A DNA stretch of 64,000 bases from Desmodesmus armatus (lineage: Eukaryota; Chlorophyta; Chlorophyceae; Sphaeropleales; Scenedesmaceae), in contig VIIQ02000827.1 in assembly GCA_007449985.2 (NCBI GenBank), positions 620,001-684,000 on the forward strand, read 5' to 3'. The translations under genes and the position numbers were made by a program. Of this stretch, positions 36,101 through 45,600 are shown piece by piece. The notes beneath the pieces are model-generated. The model did not search any database and had not been told where the DNA came from. It saw nothing but the letters and a program-made list of their open reading frames with translations. Positions within the stretch are counted from its first letter, which is position 1. The number at the start of each line of letters is the position of its first letter.

Positions 36101-38555
36101 GCTGCAGCAGGAGATCATTGACGAAACAGATCAGTATGTTGACAACCTACAGGTACGGCAACAGCTACTCCACATTGCATGTGTGCAATCATAGCCATAG
36201 TGACAGAGGACAGCTGATCGCGTGCTTTTTGCCAGACGTGCGCAATCATTGGGGGTGCCGGTGTGCATTCTCACTCCCCAGGCATTGCTGACCTCATGTG
36301 GCTTTATACGTGGTAAGCTTGGGTCATGCCATGCTCAAACCACTGGCAACTGCTGCAAGGGCTTCACACAACCCTTTCTGTATGTCGGACTTGTTTCTGG
36401 GAATGCCTTGCCGGCTCTGCTGCACCAAAGTGCCCAAGTTGATGTAAATGACATGAATCACGTACATGTTGGTTGAGTGCTATTTGTCTGTTCATGTTCA
36501 TGTGCTTGTGCAGGTGACGCGAGTAGATGCCTACAACCTGACCACCAGCCTACCACCTCGTTTGCGGAAGGTATGCACACCCGCTTTCGCATAATTCGGA
36601 ATGAATGCGGTGTCCCTTGGCTGTGGCAGCTCTCTGCACTCTGCACCCTTTTGCTCCCCCTTGGTGCCTGCCTCCTTACCCTGTGACATGGCATGATGCT
36701 GTCTTTCAGCACAGACGGCAGGGGTGGAATGTTGACAGCATTCACAATCACAGCCACAAAACCAGACTGGGGAGCCACAGCCGAGCGTACGGCATGATTT
36801 CGCAACAGCTCAGGGGTCGCACATACTACCACAGCCAGCTGTGTGCCTGCCAGTTGCTGTCGTCAAGTGCCACATGTGAGTTGGTGCTCTGTGGAAGCAA
36901 CTCCCTCTTGCAATCCTCGTTGTATGGCTGTTGCCGTTGCTGTGCTGTATGCCGTGCTGTGCAGGCCTATGCCCAGCAGTTCACCCCGCGTGTGGGTCGC
37001 CTGGTGGTGCACCACCCCAGCCACCACCACCAGCACAGCCCAGGGGGAAGCTGGAAGGGGCTGTCAGTCATCAAGGTGGGCGAATGTTGTTACGGTCATT
37101 ATTCATATGGATGCTTTGACAATATCAACATCCGTATTGTAGCTTGGGCCTGGCAACAGTTGTGAAGGCAAAGTTTGTGAGGGGACCAAATTGGTTGGGC
37201 CAAAACTGATGCACCTAGCAAGAACCGCTCTGCTGCCCTTATGTGGACCCTATGCTGCATGCTCCGCAACTTGTTCCGGGGAATTGTGGCACCACCTGAC
37301 GTGGGGTGATGTGCTGCGGCTGCTGTGTGGCTGTGCTTACCTGTCCCCGCAGCAGCAGCAGTTCGCCCCTCGAGGCGCTTACAGCAACCCCACCACACCC
37401 CTAGCAGGCACCCCTATGGCCGGCAGCCCTGAAAGCACCACACTAGCAGCACCACTGCTGGCTCTAGGAGCAGCAGTCGCAGCCGCCGGCAGCAGCAGCA
37501 GCAGCAGCCACCTACACCCACATCCGCGACTGTCCAGCGAGTCCTACCACTCCCAACAGCATCTGCAGCATATGGAGCAGGTGCCGGAGCAGCAGCAGCT
37601 GCGGCTCGGAGCCCACTACAGCAGCAGCAGTAGCGGCAACAGGGCAGCAGGTAGTGCGGCTCACGGCAGCGAGGCTCCTGGTTTGGCCTCGTACAATATG
37701 GGTCACGGGATGCACCATGGGGTGGCATACTTGCCTACACAGGTGAATGCCTGTTCCGTTTTTCTCATGGTTTGCTTGACAAGCGGCTGTTTGTCAGGGT
37801 GCATGCTCTTTGAGTATGTTCAAGCAGACTGCGTCAGGGGTCAGGGAGATTTTGCTAGTGTTGAAGGAGACTGAATCATTCTTGTCTTCTGTTCCAGAAG
37901 GGTTTTGCCTACTGCTAATCGTGATATAGTACCACATGCATTCTGCCTTTGCCTTATGCCGTTGTTGCTGCAGGCGCACCAGTATCAGCACCGCATCCCG
38001 GCAGCTCTGCTGAGACGCAACTCGGCTGACATGCCTGGCGCTGGTGTGGGTGCCTCGGGCCGGGGAGGCGGTGCTGCTGCTGCAGGGGATGGTGGCTTCG
38101 GGGGGTCACACAGCTGGGGGGCAGGTAACCCACAGCAGGCGCACAGCGGCAGCGGCAGCAGCAGCAGCAGCCTGCTGCTTAATAGCGTCCTCATTGGGCG
38201 CGCGGGACAGCAGCAGCTGCGTAGTGGCAGCAGCAGTAACGCAGCAGCAGCAGCAGCAGCAGCAGCGCCCCAGCAGGCAGGCAGCAGCAGCGCAGCTGCG
38301 TCGGCATCTGGCAAGGCGTCTGATAGTGTCCCCGTGCGTGGTATCAGCCGGGCGCACAGTGGGAGCGGTAGGGCTGGGCAGGGGGTGAGCTGGGCCCCTG
38401 AGGTACAGGGGGGTGACGGGGGTGGCGGTAGTGGTGGTGGGGGTCAGACAGGGTTTGGGTCTGTGGTGGAGGTTGAGGATGGATTGAAGGAGCCGCTGCT
38501 GGCGGGGCATGATAGGGCTGGTGATAGCGATGATGATGATGATGTAGAGCTGTGA
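30181..38555 (+). CDS. CNNM/CorC-like DUF21-CBS membrane protein
   Basis: About 874 residues. Exons: 30181-30393, 30665-30721, 31101-31163, 31877-31999, 32434-32541, 33057-33215, 34126-34226, 34485-34555, 34872-35156, 35573-35823, 36099-36152, 36514-36570, 36965-37075, 37353-37742, 37974-38555; all phases agree. DUF21 core: GMASGLTLGLMSLDELDLE, LLLVTLLLFNALSTEALPIFLDKL-like sequence, VIGEILPQAVCRSYG and three to four membrane segments. The linker ISIITGALDLTSKTAWTAM then TPLDK and the CBS region (SGHSRVPVHEPGNRRKLLGL, GDPVGIITIEDVIEELLQQE, IIDETDQYVD) follow. This family includes Mg transport-related CNNM proteins and plant CBSDUF proteins. A long Ser/Ala/Gln-rich stretch interrupts the CBS pair and another forms the C-terminus, which ends in an acidic cluster. 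A further exon between 35240 and 35360 is possible but spoiled by a poly-G run. Confidence 0.9.
30945..31030. repeat. Short palindromic cluster in CNNM-like intron 2
   Basis: Repeated AGTAGAACTAGT and AGCACTGTAGTGC-type words on both strands form overlapping imperfect inverted repeats just before exon 3. Confidence 0.7.
31342..31514. repeat. Long near-perfect hairpin in CNNM-like intron 3
   Basis: Left arm 31342-31426 and right arm 31431-31514 are reverse complements over about 85 bases with roughly nine differences and a 4-base loop (31427-31430). The innermost part (CCAGCACGCTCGGGT against ACCCGAGCGTGCTGG) is perfect. It would fold as a single stable stem in the intron RNA. Confidence 0.9.
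33141..33915 (+). repeat. Tandem array of CNNM exon-6 fragments
   Basis: The last part of exon 6 (GAGATCAGCATCAT to GGATAAG plus donor) occurs five times, starting at 33141, 33327, 33493, 33672 and 33835. Spacers alternate between two types, giving a dimer of about 345 bp. Only the first copy has the complete upstream exon. Spacers contain TTTAGGG-like words. In copies 2-5 the available AG acceptors give a wrong phase, so these are probably not coding exons. Confidence 0.9.
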
Positions 38556-40197
38556 TGAGAAAGGGCACTTGGAAGTGGAAGTGTGTGTTGCGTGTGTGTG
38601 TGTGGGGGGGGGGGGTGTCTTGGGTACATGCATGTGGGCACCCTTGTGTTCCCGATGCATTTTCCCGGCCCTGCGCAAAGTGTTCGGGAGCAGCGACAAG
38701 ATGCTCTTGTGGGTGTGATCGCGGCTGCCTTGCATGTCCGATGTTGTGCCGTTGCGTTGGTTGCTGTAGTGGGGTGTGTTATGCTGGTGCTGTGTGCCGG
38801 GGCATGGAGGGTGAGGCGTGTAGAGTGCACTGATGGCTGCAGGGTGGCAGCAGTAAGGTCGCTTGGTGTGTGTGCGTGCGATATTCCCAAGTCGCAGTAA
38901 CCCAACTCGGTGATGCAACCAGAACCTCCAATTAATCCTTCAGCAGGCTTTTGCGTGCAAGCTTGGCGCCTTGGGGCTGATGACTCTTGCTTCCCTGTGA
39001 GTTCATGTGTGGTTCACAGTGCCTCAGCCGACACGTATGGGCTGCCATGTGGGTGTTTTTTGGGGTGTACCACAGGGGGCTGTCATGTGGTGTTGTTGGC
39101 CTTGTACAGCAGTTTGTAGCCAGGCAGGAGGCACGGGGTAGGAACTGCCTGCAGCATGCAGTTGCGCTGGGCGCAATGCTTCCGGGTTGAGTTACTTGTG
39201 ATGCAGTTTATCCAGCCTTGATCACACAAGGCGGTGATTCGTTTGTCTCGTGCGTGTGTGCTGCTTCAGGCGGGCTACATGCAAGATGCATATCATGTGC
39301 ATGGTGTGCAACAGTCTGCGAGGCACCCTGCCCATGGTCCTTATGTTGCGCCACCATGGGAATCAGTGAAGCCCTTGCCATGCATTGTGCTGGAGGGCGG
39401 AGGGGGGGGGGCAAGGGTGGGGCAGCAGATGTTTTGTGTTGTGTCCTGTTGTGCAGCAGTGCATCAGGGGTGGGAGATGTGCTGGTTGATTGCTTTGCGT
39501 TGTGTTGCGTCAGGAGCTTGTGATACGCTGCTTGCAGGACATGCACACCTACGTGCTGCATGGCGCATGTGCTGAATTTTGCGTGCTGGAATTGCAACTC
39601 AACTGCAGTTTGTGTTTGTTGTGTGCATGTGCTGAGCTCAATCGCAGGACAGCCGCATGGCGAAGCTTGTGCGAGCAGTGGAGTTTTAGCAGGAGTGTGG
39701 GGAGTGGATGCAGATCTGCCACGTTACACCTGAACTTATGTGTGAGCGCATGTGGTGACATAGAACTCTTTGCAACGACTGAATTTGAGGCTCCTGCAGA
39801 ACCTGGCAGCTGCCAAAGTGTCCATCAGGGCTCTTGTTGGACTTCCAGGTGTTTCACCTCACAGCCTGGATTTAGGCTGTGAGTCTTGGGCTGTCAAAGC
39901 GACCCAGCTTCACCCACATTCCTCAGATATGATACCAGGATGGAGACACAGTGAATGGGTTCATTGCGGCAGGCAGTCCGCAAGCTGCGCAGCCCAGCTA
40001 GCCGTAGCTTGCCTGCAAGCTTGACATCGGAGGTTGAGCAGAGGGCCCGCAGCAAGCTCCGGTTCGAACTGAATGCCGTTTGAACACGTTGTCACGTTGA
40101 CCGGAAGTTTTTTCAAGCCATCAGCACCCGCTCATTGTGCTTGCACTACATTTATCTGCTTCCCCGCTGCCGGCTCACTGCATCCACTGCACTCAAC
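38556..40197. other. Intergenic / UTR sequence
   Basis: No family resemblance found. Begins with the 3' end of the CNNM-like gene and a short TG run near 38600. The right end is probably 5' UTR of the small secreted-protein gene. Confidence 0.4.
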
Positions 40198-40352
40198 GTA
40201 AGTTTGTGGCTTGGAACAGTGCTGGAACCAGTCTGCTGCTCTGCTGCTCCAGGCTGTCAAACACCGTACACCAGGAGTCTGTTCGCAGTAGTGTGGGCTG
40301 AGTTTTGTCCTTGCCGCACGCAGGCTGCTTCCCGCACACCAAGATCACCAAG

Positions 40353-41556
40353 ATGAACAAGGCCGTTGTGTGTGTGATGGTGCTGGCACTACTGTGCACA
40401 GGTAAGAGCTGCCAGCGTTTCCAAGATGGGCATGGGAGGAAGAGCCGCTTGGGACGTCAGCTCAGGTCCCTTCTGCCATGGTGACAGCGCCACGCTCTCG
40501 TAGCCCAGGCGCACGCAGCCAGCTTCAACACGCCACGGCAGCCGATAGCATCAAACGCCACCACTTGCAGCCAGCAGCCGGGCTGCATGGGTACATGCAA
40601 CCCGCCTTCTGCTGTTTCAGCAGTGGTTTGCTAATGTAGTACATCGGCAGCAGGTGCACTGTGCATGCCTTCACACAAGCTTAATGAGTCAACAGAAGGT
40701 ACACGTTATCAGCGCGCTTGTCGTTGTCCTCCCCTCGGTGTGCCAGGCTGTTGCCTAGGGTCATTCCAGCTGGCACAACAACAGCACAGCACACAACATA
40801 ACCCTGGCACCTGAGGCATGTGTCTGCTGCCTGATGCACACACGATTGTATAATCGCTGAAACTATTATAGCTGCCACAAGCTACTCACATGCTGTCCTG
40901 CCTCTTGCCCCTGTCCCTGCAGCTACCTATGCCCAGAACCCCCTGACTGCCATCACAGATGCAGCCAAGAAGGTGACTGACACCGTTGACAGCGCAGTCA
41001 ACGGCACCAAGACCGCAGTCACCTCCGTGACCAACGGTACGTGCAAGGCTTGGGTGGCAGCCTTACTGATGCTGTACGCAGCCCCCAGTCACTCTAGAAG
41101 CCTGGCCTTCCAGCTATCTGCAGGACTGTGATGATGTTGAACTACCAGTATCAAGTGCAAGATCGTCACAGCAGCCACCGGCAAGGCAACTGTGCAGACC
41201 AATGCAGTGATCAACCTGACATACCCCCCCCCCCCTGGAGCACCTGCAGTGCTGCCAGGCCCAGCAGGAATGCTGCATGCTCTCCCCCCCACTACATTCC
41301 CCTGCACCGCCCCCCCCCCCCATCCACCATCCATATCGCCCCAAAAATCCTGAGCTTTTTGCCCCTCAGAAGCTTTGTGGCCTTCCCCTGTCCCCAACAT
41401 GCAGGCACCAAGGGCGCTATTGACGGTGTGAGGGGAGCAGCAGGGGCACTCGGCAACATCACCGGTGCAGCCAGGAGCGCAGCTGGCTACCACGCCCCCA
41501 CTTTCGGTCTGTTCGCCGCTGCCGGCTTCGGCTCTCTGCTGCTGCTGGCATTGTAA
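40353..41556 (+). CDS. Small secreted, possibly GPI- or membrane-anchored protein (104 aa)
   Basis: Three exons with matching phases: 40353-40401, 40923-41036, 41405-41556. An N-terminal signal peptide (MNKAVVCVMVLALLCT) is followed by about 65 mostly small and polar residues (repeated AVNGTKTAVTSVTNGTK-like Ala/Thr/Gly/Val sequence with two or three N-glycosylation sequons) and a hydrophobic C-terminus (GLFAAAGFGSLLLLAL) with no charged residue after it, as in GPI-anchor signals. The mature part resembles short amphipathic helices. A 5' UTR intron is likely at 40198-40323 (GTAAGT to CGCAG). A TTGTAATC at about 41790 could be the poly(A) signal. No family recognised; role may be at the cell surface or wall. 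Confidence 0.75.
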
Positions 41557-42667
41557 GCTGGCGTAGCCACAGATCTGGGATTGCCATGAGTGCTCCCTGG
41601 TGCAGGAAGTGAGGTGTGACATGCTCCTAATGACAGACCGTAACGAATGTGTGACTCATGGTGGCATCTCTACAGCCTTTGGGGCAGCGGTGCGGTATAT
41701 TTCAGGCAGTGCACACCGCTGTGCTGTGTTCTGCTGTGAGCCGTATTTGCAGTAGACAGCTGTGGGCAGTAGTGGGCTCAGAACCTGCCCCTTGTAATCT
41801 TGCAGTCAAGAGAGCATCAGGCCTAACACAGCAGCTGCGAGGCTGCTGATTGTGTTGGCGTTCTTTACTCGGGGACTGTGCAGTGCTGCTTGAATGGTGC
41901 TGTCTCTGTGGCGGAGGTGTTGGCGTTCTTTACTCGGGGACTGTGCAGTGCTGCTTGAATGGTGCTGTCTCTGTGGCGGAGGAGGGTCATCTGTGTGGGG
42001 GTCGTGATCACAGAACGGGTGCATGGAGCGGCATGCAGTTAGTTCGTGCATCGCAGCAGCTCGTGCTGCAATTGCTCATTGATTCTGACCACCGTTGCAG
42101 TTGGAAGTTGAGTTTTTGGACACACATGCCTGTAACTGACTGTCAGTTGCACATGTGCTGGACACAGGCCTGTGACTGATCAACAAGTGCGTTGCGCTGC
42201 AATCAAAGCCATTGACCTGAGGTGATGTTATGATGTGGGAGGCAGGAAGTTTCAGATACCTTCACTGAACATGCCGACTGCAGCTGCAAGCGTATGTCAG
42301 TCCCAAAAAGGGCTCTGGCCCAAACACACTTGATGCTGTTTGCCGGCCCAATGTTACCCCAGGGGTAGTACTTCATGGCTTCAACTACCATCAAACATAC
42401 AGTCCCAATGGATGAACCACCAGCTGCAACAGGACGACGCCTGCTCAAGTGGCGTCCATTTGGTTCCACCACCACATACTTCAACCGTGCAAGAGCAGTG
42501 GCAGCAGTGCTAGTGACAAGAACCGCGACAGAAGGCCGTGCACAGAAAAAAATACCTTCCAGGATACAGTTGTAAGTGCCTCACCTGCCAGCAGCTGAGC
42601 AAGTTTCAACACACAGCACACCGTCACTCAATGCCGTGACAGCTGAGCTTAGTTTCAGTTGCTGCTG
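41557..42667. other. Intergenic, mostly unassigned
   Basis: Contains the 65-bp tandem duplication at 41852-41981 and presumably the 3' UTRs of the two convergent genes. A minus-strand open frame at 42203-42484 shows no recognisable family. Confidence 0.4.
41852..41981. repeat. 65-bp tandem duplication, two copies
   Basis: The unit beginning GTGTTGGCGTTCTTTACTCG occurs at 41852 and again at 41917, virtually identical. Confidence 0.95.
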
Positions 42668-45600
42668 TTATGTGCGCTCATACAAGATGAAAGCTGACTT
42701 GCGTCCCAGTTTGTCGTACAGCCCCGTGCCCTGTAGTTCATCTCATGTGTCTGCCAGTAGACCTTTGTACTGCCCTGTTGGTCCGCGCAGGCATACACAG
42801 CCTCAATCAAGGCCTGGCCCACGCCACCACCACGCACCTGCGCAGACAAACATGCACACACACGTGCGTGTACACCAGATGTTCAACACACTTGGCTGGA
42901 TGTACTCCCTGTGTCTACACACGCACAGCGCATGTCTGAAAAGGTGCAGAGTTCGGGACGCGCCATGCATGTTCGGCCTGATGGGCTAGTCAACAACAGC
43001 TGTGAACGGTGCTGCAGAAGCAGCTGCCTAGGCATGACCTGAGCAGCAGCTGTGGCACGGTCACCATGATGGCTACAGTGCAAAGGCCAAGCGCGGTACA
43101 ATCACACACACTCTGCTACGCTGCCGTTGTAAACACCCACCCTGACACAGTGAAAAAACCCAACAGCAACCTGCCTGCGTCACCAGCATGCCTGCTGTGT
43201 CAGCCCCACCCCATGTCACTGGCAGTTGCTACAGCACCCACACGCGAAACCCCCAACCCTGATCCCCCACCCCACGATGGTGGCAGCTGCTGCATAAGCC
43301 CAGTGAACCCTAAAAACCCTTGACCCAGCTTCCATCTCCCCCTCAGCAGCAGACGTTGCATTAGCCTTCCAGGCTACGTTCCAAGGCTCAATACCTTGCC
43401 AGGCCACACCAGGCCATCAGCAGCTGCTACCTCACTGAGCCCCTTTTCTTAAAACATTTCCCCACCACTCGCCAACTTGGGGCCCGATAAACCCCTGTTG
43501 GCAACCCAACCTGTCTGTGCTGATGAGTGTACCAAGATCCATGGAACTAAACTAGATCCACCCAAATGCCACTGGTAGCGGCACCACTCCAGCCATAAGT
43601 CCCAACACTCCGCCTACCGCCCAATGTGCTCCTCCCCCCCTTCCACCCCTTGCACCACCTTGTCCCCTGCTGCTCGCGCCGCCCCCCCCCCCCCCCACAC
43701 ACACACACACACCTCATGGTGCATATAGAGATCCTCTAGATAGCAGTAGTGTGTGGCACTCCAGCTTGATGGAGTGGGGGCATGACCCCGGAGGTTGCCA
43801 TGGGTTTTCGAACTCCCTGATCACCCCCCCCCCCCCCCGTGCCGTCCCTCTCGACAAATGTGCTACCCCGTTCCCTGATGCTCCCTTCCCCGCACCTTTG
43901 GTGCACCTCAGTCCCCCCCCCCCCCCCCCCACAACTCGCTAACTTGGGGGCCAACAAACCCTACTTGGGAACCCTGACTGTCTGTGCTGATTCATGCCTG
44001 TGCCAATCAGTGCAGCTACACTTAGAGGCAGTCAGCGAACCTCATTGTGCACGTATAGGTCCTCAAGGTAGCAGTAGTGAGTGGCACTCCAGGTTGACCT
44101 GTGCAGCAGGATGTGCGCCAGACCAACCAGCTGCACAGCAGGACGCGACAGAGGCAGCGAGGTGCACGAGAGTCCAAGTCAGACCCCAAACAAGAGCAAC
44201 AACGCACTTCCGACATGTGTCCTGCAAGCCGTCAATAATGTATGCTTAGACTGTGCTGTATGCGCTCCTGCGGTTTGCCAGCAGCAACAGGCCTGGTGTA
44301 GCGTCCTTATTGGTGCATGCGTGCTTTTGTGTACACCTGTCAGAGCAGCTTGCATTACAGGTGTGACATGTGTGATGCAGTTACTCTGCCAGTTGCCAGC
44401 CCAGCCATTTAGGCCGTGCACCCGCCACATTCATTGGTGGTGCATGGATCTAGCTTACAGACATGTAGCCGTCGTAACCCCGGGCTCGCCAGCTTTTGGC
44501 CCGTTAGAGCAGCCAGAGCCAGTTGTCAGCCAGTTGTCTGTGTTCAGTCTCGGTCGATAGACGTGGTCTCCCGAGCTCTCAGTTGTCGTTTCAGGTTTCA
44601 AACTCAGTTAATTGAGTGTCTCTCCTGGGTTCCAGTTATCTTCTGTGTCTCTTGAGATTTTACATCTGAAGATCGCTAGTGGTGCTCACCTCTCGCGTCG
44701 CGATTGTGGGCAGCATCCCTCTCCCTTTCTAGTCGCAGCATTTCAGTCTTATTTCAGTCTTTATTTTCTGGGGGGGTAGGAGTGAGAGACCGCTAGGGTG
44801 CTGCCTCTAGGACAGCATGCCCTCCGACTCCACCATAAGGACTGAAATGCTGCGACTAGAAAGGGAGAGGGATGCTGCCCACAATCGCGTCGCGATTGTG
44901 GGCAGCATCCCTCTCCCTTTCTAGTCGCAGCATTTCAGTCCTTATGGTGGAGTCGGAGGGCATGCTGTCCTAGAGGCAGCACCCTAGCGGTCTCTCACTC
45001 CTAGCCCCTTCAGCTAGTCACTCCCAGACCCTCCTGCAGCATGGTCCGAATTCTGCCTTACGGATTCGGTCGTTTCGTGGAGGTGGATGAGCAGTTTCTC
45101 ACGCAAGGCAGCCAGTCACAGCAGTTGCAGCATGCTGAGGCAGAGCGTGCTGCAGCACAGGAACAGGCCAGTCAGCTGCAGCGGCAGCTGGAGCTTTCTG
45201 AGCAGCGGGCCCGGCAGCTGGAGCAGCTACTGCAGCAGGCAGAGTCACAGCAGGATCAGCTGTCCGCAGAGGCCCACCAGTGGTATGAGCTGTCCAAGCT
45301 GTTGCAGGACCGGCTTCAGCAGCAGTCACTTGGACAGGAGCAGCAACTCCAGCAGGAGGTCACCAAGCTGCAGCAGCAGCTTGAGCACTCCAACAGTCGG
45401 TCTGAACAGCTGGAGCAGCAGCTACAGTGTTCCCAGCAGCAGCTTCAATGCGCGGAGCAGCAGGCCCAACAGCAGCAGTTACAGTACAACCAGCGGGAGC
45501 GCTTGCAGCTTCAAGAGCAGCAGGACCAGTGTATCCAGCTCCAGTTCCAGGTTATTCAGCTGCAAACCCAGGTCATCCAGGTACAGTCGCAGCTGGAGCA

